This document shows, piece by piece, positions 1 through 9,027 of a DNA stretch of 61,457 nucleotides. A program made the position numbers and the translations under genes. The notes beneath the pieces were generated by a model. It saw only the letters and a list, made by a program, of their open reading frames with translations, had not been told where the DNA came from and ran no database searches. The stretch spans positions 1 to 61,457 of IMG/VR virus record IMGVR_UViG_3300037247_000747; one strand, given 5' to 3'. How positions within the stretch are numbered: the stretch's first letter is position 1; each line of letters begins with the position of its first letter. This stretch comes from a virus.

Positions 1-127
1 GATGAGAGTGTCCTGACAGCCGGTTATGGCATAGATGTCACTGATGCCGGTGGTGACGGTGGTGCTGTGACAGTTGCCGTGGATACAACAGAAATCAGTG
101 CAGACGGTACAGATACATGGTCAGACG
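1..127. repeat. Terminal direct repeat, left copy (circularisation overlap)
   Basis: The first 127 bases are identical to the last 127 (61331-61457). Both copies lie inside the same tail-fibre gene, and joining them keeps its reading frame open. This is best read as an assembly overlap of a circular or circularly permuted genome of 61,330 bp, not as a biological terminal repeat, because 127 is a common maximum k-mer size. That last point is inference. Confidence 0.95.
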
Positions 128-2028
128 GTTCTAATGCGTCGATTGTGTGGACATTCGATGTGTCTGGTACGGATCATTCTATGACAGCAGGGAATGGCCT
201 GATGACGTTCGGTGACGCTGTGACAGTCACAGACACATTGACCGCATTATCAGGTATAGACATGGGTACCAGCCAAACCATATCAGGGACAACCGCTATG
301 ACTTTGGGCGGTGGCTCAGAGACAATCGCAATTAACAGTTCTGATTGGGATATATCATCAACAGGTGTCATGACAGGTATCGGCGCTATTACCTCCAATG
401 GCGTGGTCACTTCAACAGGACTCACAATTGGGTCAGCGGCAATCATAGAAGCTGAATTAGAGATCATCGACGGTGCTACGCTAAACACCTCAGATATTAA
501 CATAATTGATGGTATTAGCGATTCGGGCAACCTAACAGCAGGAGAATTGCTGTATGTTGATGGTGTGACTTCTGCTATTCAAGCTCAATTAAATGCTAAA
601 GAGGGAACGCTTACAAACGAGGCTGGTTTGTATTCTGCGCTATCTGACGTTACCCTATTCCTTGAAGATCTTGTGGACGATACCACGCCATCATTAGGCG
701 GTGATCTGGCAATAGCAGCATACGAACTCCAAAGTACATCAAATATTGTCCTTCAGTTAGGAGATGCTGCCGGAGCAAACGTATTTGAGATTGAAGATTC
801 TGATGGTACTACCATATTTGATGCTGATTCAGACGGAAATGTGTATTTAGCAGGCAGTATATCATCTGAGGCTGTCAACAATCCATATTACAAGTTCGAT
901 GAAAACGATGGAACGGATTACTGGATGGGCATTTATGATACCACAACCGACAGGTTGGAATTCAGACGTTCTATAACCGTCGACACATCGGTCGATATGT
1001 ATCTTGATGCTAATGAGCTTCAGGTAAACGGGAATGTAGATGTTTCATCCGGCCATACATTCCAAATTAACGGAACACAGATAGCTCTTACAAACCTTTC
1101 AGATGGATTATCCCATAACGCAGGCCATGAACGGGCAGGAGCAGACGAGATAGACGGAGACCATCTGGGTATAGACTTTACCCCAAGTAATTATACACCA
1201 GCGACAACACCGGCAGAGGCAGCTAATGTTGACGATCTGGCAGCACATTTACAGGGGATTGATACCGTCCTTGGTGCATCTGGCACAGGTACGTTGGCAG
1301 GTATGACAGACACAACCATATCTTCACCGGCTGCTGGTCATCTTCTGATATGGGATGGTTCAGACTCCTGGGACAATAAAGCTGTGAGCGGTGATATTAC
1401 GATTGATTCTGCCGGGGTTGTCACATTAGCTGCAAATGCTGTTGATTCAGACAATTATGTTGATGGGTCAATAGACGTAGAACATCTATCAGCCAACTCT
1501 GTTGATTCCGATGCTTACGTTGACGCATCGATAGACCTGGCTCATATGTCAGCAGAAAGCGTTGACAGCGATCAGTATGTCGATGGTTCGATAGATAATG
1601 AGCATTTAGCTGGTAGCATAGATGTGAGTAAAACAGCATTGGCGGCTGGAAGATCATTAACATTGTCTACAAACACAATGAATGCCGATGCTGAATTATA
1701 TACTGATTCAAAATGTATTTACATTGAAGATCCGACAGCAGACGACGATCTGGAAAGCATATGGAGAACAAAAGATATTGCCGTAACCCTAACGAGTATA
1801 TGGGCCGAATCCGATCAGACGGTTAATTTTGATCTTCAAATAGACGATGGAAGCCCGGCTGATGTAAATGGATCAGATATAAGTCCAGCAGCCGGTGAAG
1901 CTGAGGATACTGATTTAGGAGGCGATACAGCAATGGCCGATGGCGATAGGCTTGATCTTGTAGTTACTTCTGTAAGCGGAGATCCAACATGGGTAAGTAT
2001 TTGCTGGACATATACAAAGGATGATTAA
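1..2028 (+). CDS. Tail fibre/adhesin, C-terminal part (gene begins at 60245 across the junction)
   Basis: The frame is open from base 1 and joins in frame to the gene starting at 60245. The full product is about 1,037 residues. It is a low-complexity, Asp/Thr/Gly-rich beta protein typical of phage fibres. Three near-perfect 20-residue repeats built on VDSD-YVD-SID-H lie at about bases 1438-1620, probably forming a trimeric shaft. A compact beta domain with a final Trp-rich segment ends the protein and may be the receptor-binding tip. It is followed at once by two more adhesin-like genes and then the portal. No chaperone or enzymatic motif was recognised. The full-length protein has a signal peptide, which is unusual for a virion protein. 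Confidence 0.85.
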   Translation, partial: DESVLTAGYGIDVTDAGGDGGAVTVAVDTTEISADGTDTWSDGSNASIVWTFDVSGTDHSMTAGNGLMTFGDAVTVTDTLTALSGIDMGTSQTISGTTAMTLGGGSETIAINSSDWDISSTGVMTGIGAITSNGVVTSTGLTIGSAAIIEAELEIIDGATLNTSDINIIDGISDSGNLTAGELLYVDGVTSAIQAQLNAKEGTLTNEAGLYSALSDVTLFLEDLVDDTTPSLGGDLAIAAYELQSTSNIVLQLGDAAGANVFEIEDSDGTTIFDADSDGNVYLAGSISSEAVNNPYYKFDENDGTDYWMGIYDTTTDRLEFRRSITVDTSVDMYLDANELQVNGNVDVSSGHTFQINGTQIALTNLSDGLSHNAGHERAGADEIDGDHLGIDFTPSNYTPATTPAEAANVDDLAAHLQGIDTVLGASGTGTLAGMTDTTISSPAAGHLLIWDGSDSWDNKAVSGDITIDSAGVVTLAANAVDSDNYVDGSIDVEHLSANSVDSDAYVDASIDLAHMSAESVDSDQYVDGSIDNEHLAGSIDVSKTALAAGRSLTLSTNTMNADAELYTDSKCIYIEDPTADDDLESIWRTKDIAVTLTSIWAESDQTVNFDLQIDDGSPADVNGSDISPAAGEAEDTDLGGDTAMADGDRLDLVVTSVSGDPTWVSICWTYTKDD

Positions 2029-2029
2029 A

Positions 2030-2620
2030 ATGAAAAGATGTCTTATTACTTTATTCATAGCTTTATTCCTTCCCCTATATGTTTTTGCTGCAGAAGAATC
2101 TATTGTTCCTGACGGTAGAACTTCCGGGCAAACAATGACATATACTTCGGGTACTGATGGTTACGATATGATAGACGAAGGATATGCGTCTAAAGATGGT
2201 TATACAACCGTTGTAAGAAATGCATATGGAAGCTCAAACGAAATAGAGCAGTATAGCTTTGCTAATGTCTCAGTTATGGGTGGTGGTGACGAAACATCTC
2301 AGATTGTAATAAAGGTTTATGCGGGTGAGACTGGCGGGAGTGGTGCGCTTGATGATGCAGTGGGCATTAGATTATATATAGCAAGTAGCTGGGAAACACC
2401 GGATGGAGGGCAGTATCAGACATTACCGGAAACTCTAACAGATTTGACCTACACGTTTACAGGTGTGTGGACTCAAGGTGAAGTCAATGCTATGGACGTG
2501 GAATTGTCTTTGCGCGGTTTAGATGGGGATTATAACCCTGCATGTTCAACAATTGAGGCAGATATTACCTATGCTGCAGGCGGTGGCGGTGATCCAAGGA
2601 GGATAATGTTAATACAATGA
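2030..2620 (+). CDS. Small secreted beta protein, fibre-associated
   Basis: This 196-residue product opens with a textbook Sec signal peptide: KR, a hydrophobic run, and a likely AxA-type cleavage at VFA|AEE near residue 20. The start at 2030 is chosen because AAGGA sits about 8 bases upstream; an in-frame ATG at 2021 overlaps the fibre stop. The mature part is Thr/Gly/Tyr-rich beta sequence resembling a fibre tip or adaptor, with no recognised domain. It overlaps the next gene by 4 bases. Location between a fibre and a beta-helix protein suggests that the three work together at the tail tip or on the cell surface. Confidence 0.75.
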   Translation: MKRCLITLFIALFLPLYVFAAEESIVPDGRTSGQTMTYTSGTDGYDMIDEGYASKDGYTTVVRNAYGSSNEIEQYSFANVSVMGGGDETSQIVIKVYAGETGGSGALDDAVGIRLYIASSWETPDGGQYQTLPETLTDLTYTFTGVWTQGEVNAMDVELSLRGLDGDYNPACSTIEADITYAAGGGGDPRRIMLIQ

Positions 2621-4317
2621 GAAATATATTTATAACGATAAGTTTGTTTTTATTAGTTGCATTTCCAGTATTTGCGGAAGATGTTTACGTTGATTCAACC
2701 ATTGCTGATTGTACTACATATAGAGTCACGGAAAGGGATTGTGGTTCTGGTTCAGAACGAGCCTATAGTGCCATTCAAGAAGCAGTCGATTATGTTTCGA
2801 CCTCAGACGATATTTATATTCGTGGTGGTACATATAACGAAAACGTAACTATGGATAGTAATCAAGGCGCAAGTGGAATTGCTGAGGATTACGCAACAAT
2901 ACAGTCTTATCTTGGAGAGTGGGCGATCATAAATGCGTCTGGCGGGACTGCATTGGGTCGTACCTATAACGGGCGGGACGGTGGGAATGAATTTGAGTAT
3001 TTAACTATTCAAAGACTTGAAATTACAGGAGGTGGGTCTACTAATTCGGGGGGAGGCATTGGCATAGCTGGTGATTTCTTAGAGTTCAGATACCTCTATA
3101 TACATGACAATACGGCAAGCAATGGAAATGAAAACCCTGCCGGTATAAGAACTTATGCCCTACATGATAGTATTATAGAATATTGCTATTTTGACAATAA
3201 CGGGATGGACTCTGGCACGGACAACAATTCAGCTCATATCGCTATGTTTGGCGATTATGCATGGAACTCTATAGGCGAGAATGGATTTAATGGCACCGAG
3301 ACAAATGTAACAACCAGAAATACTATTCGATATAATTATTTCAATGATGCTCCGATTGCAATTAAGCATAAAGGCGGGCAGTTATTTACAGGTAGAAATA
3401 CTGGTGGTGCTGATTTTGTCGATACATATAAAACAATGGGTGATAAAATTCATCATAATCTTTTTCAGAACATCGCTGTGTACTGTATAAACGCCGAGCA
3501 AGATTTTTGTCAAATATACCAGAACATTTTCGATAATCCTAACTTTGCAATAGTCGTACATTATCAACCTGACTTTCAGCTATATAAAGTAACAATATAT
3601 AATAACACCATTTGGAATCCGGTCGACGCAGGGATAACGCGTTTTGGGTGTATCTATAGCGGTTTTAGCGGTTTTACTGAAAACCAGATTCATTATGGTT
3701 ATGACTGGAACAATATTTTTGATTCTGCTGATGTGCATTATACAAATGTAGATTCAATGGACTGGGGAACTACCACAGCGATAAATATCCTTTGGTACTC
3801 AGGCGGTAGCAGAACTCAATACTCATCACCTGACCTTATTACGGGGTATTATTCATCTGACAATTATTTTTACCGGCCCGATGATCCAGACCAATTCAGG
3901 ATGATTCAAAATAACTTTTTTACCGTATCGGAGTTTGAAGGGCAATCATTAACTCACACACCAAGAGATCAATATACTAATGCATATAGCGGTGGAGATT
4001 TACTGTACGTGGGAACTACTGGGGCAGATAAATTCGTAACCAGGGGGGCGCATGTTGTTGATGGCGCCACTACAATAGCAAATGGTGGGATCGGCGGGGC
4101 GCACCCTTATTTGAACGGTGTAACCATACCTTCTTTTGTCGGTGCAACAAACCCCAGTGACAATGATTGGGTTGATGGTTTATTGTCAGATTTAACAAGC
4201 ACAGCATGGCTTGAAGATCAGACAGGCGATCCAACATGGATTGAAGGTGCTGAGGCAGCATCCACACCATCAATGTCTGGCGTATCATTTAGCGGTGGTG
4301 GAAATGGTGGGGGTTAA
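2617..4317 (+). CDS. Secreted parallel beta-helix (pectate-lyase-like) tailspike
   Basis: 566 residues. An N-terminal signal peptide ends at about VFA|ED near residue 20. The mature start follows the pattern of right-handed beta-helix proteins: a VYVDS strand, then Ala-Ile-Gln-Glu-Ala and DxIYIRGGTYxEN, which open pectate-lyase-fold and phage tailspike domains. Repeated short strands with Asn and aromatic ladders continue to about residue 450. The C-terminus is Gly-rich. A polysaccharide depolymerase role is inferred from the fold; catalytic residues cannot be assigned by eye. It lies 2 bases before the portal gene. The signal peptide is the odd feature, since tailspikes normally assemble in the cytoplasm. 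Confidence 0.75.
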   Translation: MRNIFITISLFLLVAFPVFAEDVYVDSTIADCTTYRVTERDCGSGSERAYSAIQEAVDYVSTSDDIYIRGGTYNENVTMDSNQGASGIAEDYATIQSYLGEWAIINASGGTALGRTYNGRDGGNEFEYLTIQRLEITGGGSTNSGGGIGIAGDFLEFRYLYIHDNTASNGNENPAGIRTYALHDSIIEYCYFDNNGMDSGTDNNSAHIAMFGDYAWNSIGENGFNGTETNVTTRNTIRYNYFNDAPIAIKHKGGQLFTGRNTGGADFVDTYKTMGDKIHHNLFQNIAVYCINAEQDFCQIYQNIFDNPNFAIVVHYQPDFQLYKVTIYNNTIWNPVDAGITRFGCIYSGFSGFTENQIHYGYDWNNIFDSADVHYTNVDSMDWGTTTAINILWYSGGSRTQYSSPDLITGYYSSDNYFYRPDDPDQFRMIQNNFFTVSEFEGQSLTHTPRDQYTNAYSGGDLLYVGTTGADKFVTRGAHVVDGATTIANGGIGGAHPYLNGVTIPSFVGATNPSDNDWVDGLLSDLTSTAWLEDQTGDPTWIEGAEAASTPSMSGVSFSGGGNGGG

Positions 4318-4319
4318 TT

Positions 4320-6329
4320 ATGGTGGACTCTTTAGTACAATTCAGAACCAACGACCAGCTTGACCAGGATGAAAGGGAGGAAGTCGCCAAAAGGGATGCT
4401 GCACAGGTGCAGGCAAGCCCTTTAGTTTCTTCCCTGACATCTCATGTTTTAAAAAGATGGGAAGCTGCCAAGACTGCAAAGCTCGAAATTGAGCGGAAGC
4501 ATATGAGAATAAAACGTATGCTTAGGGGTGAATATGAGCCTGATAAGCTGGCTAAGATCAGAGCCAGGGGCGGTGCTTCAGTATATATGCGTTTGGCCGA
4601 TGAAAAATCTACGGCATTAAAAGCCTGGTTGATCGATATCTTGTTGCCGGCCGATGAAGAACCTTGGGGAGTATCACCGACTCCTGTGCCTGATCTTCCC
4701 CCCGAACAGCATCAAAGTATCGAGCAGTCGGTGTTGGCCCTGGTAGAGCAGGATATGGCAATTGGTGTAGAGGCCACACCCGAAGATGTGGTCAACAGAA
4801 TCCAGGGCATAGCCGGGGAGATACAGCAGCAGTTAGCGGAAGCAGCAAAAGAGGTTGAGCGCAAGGTAGAGACCAAGATTAAGGATGTTATTGTAGAATC
4901 GAATTGGCGCCAGGCACTTAAAGATTTTATTTTTAATTTGGTTGATTATAAAGCAAGTTTCCTTAAGGGGCCTGTCTTTCGCATGGGAAAAGAGATTGTC
5001 TGGGATGAGAACGGATCTCCGCAGGTTGTTGATAAGATCAATATGGAGTTTGAAGCTCCTAACCCAGTGGATATGTTTCCTTCTCCTTCCTCAAAAAATT
5101 GTAATGACGGATATCTGTTTCAAAAGCATTCCCTCACACGCAAGTCCCTGGTCGCAATGAAGGGTGTGAAAGGATATGACAGCCAGGCCATTGACAACGT
5201 CCTTAGGGATTACGGAAACGGTGGATTGAAAAGATGGATATACGAAACCAGACAGAATGAAGTTGACAGGCTATCAGAACGGCCTCATGCCGAGCTTGAC
5301 CCTGAAGGTACCATTGATGCCTTGCAGTTCTGGGGATCAATTCAAGGGCTCTCTTTGCTCGAACATGGTATAGAGGTAGAAAGAGTGCCTGATCTTTTCG
5401 CAGAGTATGAAGTGGAGGTCTGGCAGATAGGAAACTATGTAATCAAGGCAGAGCTTAACGGCAATCTTTTAGGTGACAGGGGTTACTATAAGGCGAGTTT
5501 CCGGAAGAAGACTGACCAGTTCTGGGGTGACAGTTTACCCGAAGTTATAGAAGACAACTGTGATGTGTGCAATGCGGCTGCAAGGAACATGGTCAATAAT
5601 GCAGGCATGATATCCGGGCCTCAAATCGGCGTGGATAAGAATGCAATGCCAGCCGGTGAAATTATTACCAATATCACGCCGTTGAAAGTATGGCAGTTCC
5701 ATTTAGCTGATGTAGCAAATGGTGGGAAACCGCCTATCTGGTTCTTTCAGCCCAAGAGCATGATTAATGATCTGATAAAGCTTTATGAGTTTTTCAGCGA
5801 CCAGGCTGACAACCGATCCGGTGTACCAAAATACAGCTATGGTCAATCTTCCGGGGGCGGTGCGATTAACACGGCAACCGGTTTCTCAATGATGATGTCC
5901 AATGCTTCAAGGGGGATTAAGCTGGTTATCAGCAATATCGATGAAGTTATAGAAGGATCTGTCAAGGGGGTTTATACCTTCCTGCGACTGAATGATCCTG
6001 ACCCGGTTTTAAGGATGGGTGACATTAAGCTTATACCCAAGGGTTCAAGTAGCCTTGTGGCAAAAGAGCAGACTCAAATAAGAAGGAATGAATTTCTACA
6101 AACTGCTTTGCATCCTTTACTGTCACAAATAATCGGGCCGGAGGGACTCGCAAAGATGACGCGAAAAGTCGCAAGCGGTCTGGATATGGGCGGGGAGGAT
6201 ATCGTACCATCGGATGAGGATCTTAAAAGGCTGGTGCTCCAACAGGCAGGGCCACAAAACAACGGCAAGGGAACAAACACTAATCCGGCAGGTGACAGGA
6301 TGGGAGGTCAGGATGCTCGAACAGTTTAA
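4320..6329 (+). CDS. Portal (head-tail connector) protein
   Basis: 669 residues, in the size range of podovirus portals. The N-terminal 100 residues are charged and helical with a WEAAKTAKLEIERKH segment. A Gln/Glu-rich helical insertion spans about residues 120-190. The middle has a typical portal pattern of KGPVFRMGKEIVW-type beta strands and a long DQADNRSGVPKYSYGQ segment followed by NTATGFSMMMSNASRGIK, which resembles the conserved portal clip/stem region. It forms the dodecameric ring through which terminase packages DNA. It follows the spike gene by 2 bases and overlaps the next gene by 17. Assigned from sequence pattern and position beside the head genes. Confidence 0.85.
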   Translation: MVDSLVQFRTNDQLDQDEREEVAKRDAAQVQASPLVSSLTSHVLKRWEAAKTAKLEIERKHMRIKRMLRGEYEPDKLAKIRARGGASVYMRLADEKSTALKAWLIDILLPADEEPWGVSPTPVPDLPPEQHQSIEQSVLALVEQDMAIGVEATPEDVVNRIQGIAGEIQQQLAEAAKEVERKVETKIKDVIVESNWRQALKDFIFNLVDYKASFLKGPVFRMGKEIVWDENGSPQVVDKINMEFEAPNPVDMFPSPSSKNCNDGYLFQKHSLTRKSLVAMKGVKGYDSQAIDNVLRDYGNGGLKRWIYETRQNEVDRLSERPHAELDPEGTIDALQFWGSIQGLSLLEHGIEVERVPDLFAEYEVEVWQIGNYVIKAELNGNLLGDRGYYKASFRKKTDQFWGDSLPEVIEDNCDVCNAAARNMVNNAGMISGPQIGVDKNAMPAGEIITNITPLKVWQFHLADVANGGKPPIWFFQPKSMINDLIKLYEFFSDQADNRSGVPKYSYGQSSGGGAINTATGFSMMMSNASRGIKLVISNIDEVIEGSVKGVYTFLRLNDPDPVLRMGDIKLIPKGSSSLVAKEQTQIRRNEFLQTALHPLLSQIIGPEGLAKMTRKVASGLDMGGEDIVPSDEDLKRLVLQQAGPQNNGKGTNTNPAGDRMGGQDARTV

Positions 6330-6927
6330 AAAACTATTGAAGATCAGGATGGGGATTAAAGAGTATTTTACAAATCTTCTAAAGAAAGAAATAGAGAAAG
6401 ATTCAAAGCCCGGCTTGAAAAACGCTGTAACGGTGGGTGATCAGGAAGTAACTTTACAGGAGCTTGAAAGCCAGACAGACCATCGCACCCTGGGGGAAAT
6501 TGAGGAAGATGAACAGGATCAATGGGTATACATTCAGAAGGATCTCAAGGATTACCGGTTTAATACGATGGAGGGTGCAGGGGTTTTTGTCGGGGAGTGT
6601 GTTGTCCAGGTTTTAAGGAAATGCGGTGTTGTCAATGAACTTGGCGCAAAGAAAATGGACGGGCGTTTGATATTTATGAATATGGTTAACAACGATAAGT
6701 TTGCCAAGGCGATGTATCAGAAGCATAAGGTAAGGTTCTCAAGGCATCGAGATAGCCAGGGTGACGAGTTTTGGGAGGCAGGAGCATACATATACAAAGA
6801 TAAGGAGTGTGTGGCCTTCATTTCGGACGGTAGCTTTGTGAAAAGTGAATATATCGTAGGCCCTGCTTTCTATGTTGTAAGAACAAATGTTCAGCTTCCT
6901 GGGGGGAAAGGGGTTAAGGCAGCATGA
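6313..6927 (+). CDS. Unknown protein after portal
   Basis: 204 residues from ATG 6313, chosen for the GGGAGGT ribosome site a few bases upstream. The N-terminus is Lys-rich and helical; the C-terminal two thirds look alpha/beta, with an acidic GEIEEDEQDQW stretch. The product ends in KGVKAA and its stop overlaps the next start as ATGA. The next gene also ends in KGVKAA with the same junction, so the boundary has been duplicated. No domain recognised; head-associated by position. Confidence 0.7.
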   Translation: MLEQFKKLLKIRMGIKEYFTNLLKKEIEKDSKPGLKNAVTVGDQEVTLQELESQTDHRTLGEIEEDEQDQWVYIQKDLKDYRFNTMEGAGVFVGECVVQVLRKCGVVNELGAKKMDGRLIFMNMVNNDKFAKAMYQKHKVRFSRHRDSQGDEFWEAGAYIYKDKECVAFISDGSFVKSEYIVGPAFYVVRTNVQLPGGKGVKAA

Positions 6928-7325
6928 ATTTAGATATCAACGACTGCGAGAATTTCGGTCAGGTAATAGATGCCGTCACCGCCTTTGAGCTTCGTTATGA
7001 TGAGCGGCCACAAAGGCTGATAGTCAAAAGGCGTGTATTTGCGGGAATAAGAGAGAATGACCCCATTATCGGGGATCTCTATCGGCGTAAGGAGTCACCA
7101 TTTTATTTTTTCGAGAACGTTATAATTTACGAAGAAGATATTGTTATGTGGCAAAATATTCGAGAGGAATACGACCCTCTTGAATTTTGGTTACTCTATT
7201 GGGCATCTAAGGATAATATCTTCTTTGATCTGTTTGGGGAAAATGAAACGGTTAAAATAACAGGCATGAGCGATGTTAAGTATCCTGATCCACTTAAAGA
7301 AACTAAAGGAGTCAAAGCAGCATGA
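6924..7325 (+). CDS. Unknown small phage protein
   Basis: 133 residues, mixed alpha/beta and rich in Phe/Trp/Tyr near the centre. It is coupled to both neighbours by 4-base ATGA overlaps and ends in the same KGVKAA tail as the preceding product. An AAAGGAG ribosome site for the following gene lies inside its 3' end. No family recognised. Confidence 0.65.
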   Translation: MNLDINDCENFGQVIDAVTAFELRYDERPQRLIVKRRVFAGIRENDPIIGDLYRRKESPFYFFENVIIYEEDIVMWQNIREEYDPLEFWLLYWASKDNIFFDLFGENETVKITGMSDVKYPDPLKETKGVKAA

Positions 7326-7630
7326 TAGCGATGCCAAAGTGCGAAGACATCGGAACATTAGCGGTATTAAAACAGGTACGGGGTGATCCTGACCTTAAAC
7401 CGCTTAAGGACTTATTCCAGAGCGACCTGGATCATTTCAGAAGGAAGAACGATAAGGCAGTGGGGGATGTGCTTTCTCAGCAGCAGGGAGCCTGTCAGTA
7501 TATTGACGCACTTTTAGAGCGGATAGAAAGCTCTCCTGAGATTATTGAAAAGGTGAGGAGTGCAAAGCCAGCCCATCAAATGGGGGAAAATTTTAAGATG
7601 GAGCCTTTGAGTCCTCCGGAGGAACATTAA
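7322..7630 (+). CDS. Small helical unknown protein
   Basis: 102 residues, predicted mostly helical and charged. It overlaps both neighbours by a few bases, so translation is coupled. The C-terminal tail MEPLSPPEEH is encoded by the stretch carrying the CCGGAGGA ribosome site of the next gene. Function unknown. Confidence 0.65.
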   Translation: MIAMPKCEDIGTLAVLKQVRGDPDLKPLKDLFQSDLDHFRRKNDKAVGDVLSQQQGACQYIDALLERIESSPEIIEKVRSAKPAHQMGENFKMEPLSPPEEH

Positions 7631-8115
7631 TGAACAGGCCAGATCATTTTAAGCCACACACAGAAGGACACAGAGAACTCTTTATGGATCTCCTTAATTG
7701 TGTGCCAGATGAAAATAGAGGCAATACGGCAGGTATTTGCTCTGCGATGTTTAATCTTGGGACTATAGAAGATCCGATTGAAATCAACAAAAACAATATC
7801 TTAGACTTAATAGTTGACATGGAGACTGTACTGGAGGAAAGATTTGAGTTTTGGGGTGAGCCAACAAAAGGTAAGTGGTGTTTGCTTTCTGCAGAATTTA
7901 TAGAAATGATAAGAAGAAGTGATTATAAAAATCTTCAGTATAGAGTTTCGAGTGGGTTTATGGGAGAAATCGATAATATGAATATTTATCTATCTCATAT
8001 GGTTCCAGAAACCTTGAGCCATGGCAAAATGGTGAAGCATATTCTATTTGGGTGTCCAGGAGCCATAAAAGCTGAAGGACTTGGCGTTTGTTGTGCTGTT
8101 AGAGGTGCTGCATGA
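7630..8115 (+). CDS. Truncated paralogue of the major capsid protein
   Basis: 161 residues. Residues about 55-150 align by eye with residues about 165-280 of the major capsid protein at 13207-14130. Matching blocks are NILDLIVDMETVLEE / NILEYTIDYGTILDE, RRSDYKN / KKSDIKD, GFMGEIDNMNIYLSH / GRLGMIDTLELFKSN, and a final hydrophobic G-x-AI segment. The N-terminal arm and E-loop portion of the HK97 fold are missing. This looks like an isolated axial domain of a coat protein. It could be a minor capsid or vertex component, an assembly regulator, or a decaying duplication. The open frame and coupled translation argue for a working protein. Confidence 0.6.
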   Translation: MNRPDHFKPHTEGHRELFMDLLNCVPDENRGNTAGICSAMFNLGTIEDPIEINKNNILDLIVDMETVLEERFEFWGEPTKGKWCLLSAEFIEMIRRSDYKNLQYRVSSGFMGEIDNMNIYLSHMVPETLSHGKMVKHILFGCPGAIKAEGLGVCCAVRGAA

Positions 8116-8288
8116 ATGAGCCGGTCAACAGGTACAAACCAATGGAGGTACCTTTAACCAAGGATAATATTCTTGAGCATATTGTCGAATGTGCGAAGAT
8201 TTTTAACGAAGAACCAATTGCCACAGGAACGAGATATGTATGGCATCCCTTTCTTGAAGAGATGGTTGAGGTAGAGGTAAAAAAATGA
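8112..8288 (+). CDS. 58-residue unknown protein
   Basis: A small acidic-helical product that starts inside the previous stop (ATGA) and ends by overlapping a 15-codon open frame that leads into the next gene. The middle TRYVWHPFLEEMVEVEV is well formed. It is supported by tight operon packing, not by homology. Confidence 0.5.
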   Translation: MNEPVNRYKPMEVPLTKDNILEHIVECAKIFNEEPIATGTRYVWHPFLEEMVEVEVKK

Positions 8289-8332
8289 ACAGACGACAAT
8301 TCATAAAGGGTATTCCCTGGGGGGTTGCATGA
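8285..8332 (+). CDS. 15-codon coupling peptide with twin-Arg motif
   Basis: MNRRQFIKGIPWGVA is bounded by ATGA overlaps on both sides, so ribosomes leaving the preceding gene could pass through it to the next start at 8329. The RRQFIKG string resembles a Tat signal motif, but there is no hydrophobic core or passenger. Probably a translational bridge. Confidence 0.3.
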   Translation: MNRRQFIKGIPWGVA

Positions 8333-8706
8333 ACAAAGAAAGCTACAAATTGCTTGAAATGAGCGATCAGGATGAAGTGAAGTTTCACGTTGCCCGTGAT
8401 CCTCATTCTTTTCATAAAACATTAGTTATAGCTTGCCAAGATGTAGGAGATCCAAGGTATAGAAATCCGAACGTTAGGTATTTTGGCGAAATAATAATGC
8501 GCAGATATGAGAAGGGGGTGATGTTAGGGGCACCGGCAATGCATTTACACACCCGGCAGTCACAGCAACTTATGGATGAGCTTTGGAGCGCCGGGGTCAG
8601 ACCCACAGAAGGCCATGGCAGCACAGGCCAGATAGGCGCAACCGTGAAGCATTTAGACGATATGCGAACGATTGTTAACAAGATAATGGAGGTGGATTTG
8701 AAATGA
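8329..8706 (+). CDS. Unknown conserved-looking phage protein
   Basis: 125 residues with a compact alpha/beta look and a striking central motif, PAMHLHTRQSQQLMDELW followed by GVRPTEGHGSTGQIGA. This reads like a conserved phage family found near head genes, but I cannot name it. Translation is coupled to the 15-codon peptide upstream and to the lipoprotein gene downstream by 4-base overlaps. Confidence 0.65.
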   Translation: MNKESYKLLEMSDQDEVKFHVARDPHSFHKTLVIACQDVGDPRYRNPNVRYFGEIIMRRYEKGVMLGAPAMHLHTRQSQQLMDELWSAGVRPTEGHGSTGQIGATVKHLDDMRTIVNKIMEVDLK

Positions 8707-8921
8707 AAGCAATCGCTCTATTCATCTTCCTCTGCTTATCCGGCTGTAACTATATTGAGGACATGGCAGATGATGCAGCAGAAAACGCCATAGGGGATTG
8801 CCCCACTCAAGAACAGGTTGAGAGGATTATTCTTGATGCTATTGATGATGCGTTTGAGCATTACAGGTATGAGATGAAAGAGGATATGAAAGAAGTGTTG
8901 GAGGAAGTTATTAATGGATGA
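8703..8921 (+). CDS. Small lipoprotein with signal peptidase II lipobox
   Basis: 72 residues. A short signal peptide ends in LSGC, a good lipobox, so the mature protein would begin at Cys15 and be lipid-anchored. The rest is acidic and amphipathic helical. It could be an outer-membrane spanin-like subunit or a superinfection-exclusion lipoprotein. No partner inner-membrane spanin is adjacent, so neither role is certain. Confidence 0.6.
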   Translation: MKAIALFIFLCLSGCNYIEDMADDAAENAIGDCPTQEQVERIILDAIDDAFEHYRYEMKEDMKEVLEEVING

Positions 8922-9027
8922 CAAGCCAGCAACAGTTGACAGCAGGCAGATAGCAAAAGCTTTGATAAGAGGGCTGAAACAGATCGTAGCTCTTTTAGAA
9001 AAAGTCTTGAAGGGTGAAAAAATATGA
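8914..9027 (+). CDS. 37-residue helical peptide
   Basis: The start at 8914 follows a GGAGGAAG ribosome site. The product is one amphipathic helix (RQIAKALIRGLKQIVALLEKVL). Its stop overlaps the next start (ATGA). Supported by ribosome site and coupling only. Confidence 0.5.
   Translation: MDDKPATVDSRQIAKALIRGLKQIVALLEKVLKGEKI

Noticed and set aside
1-127. Biological terminal repeat (as in T7)
   Set aside because: The length equals a common assembler k-mer and the repeat falls inside one intact gene; a circular overlap is simpler.
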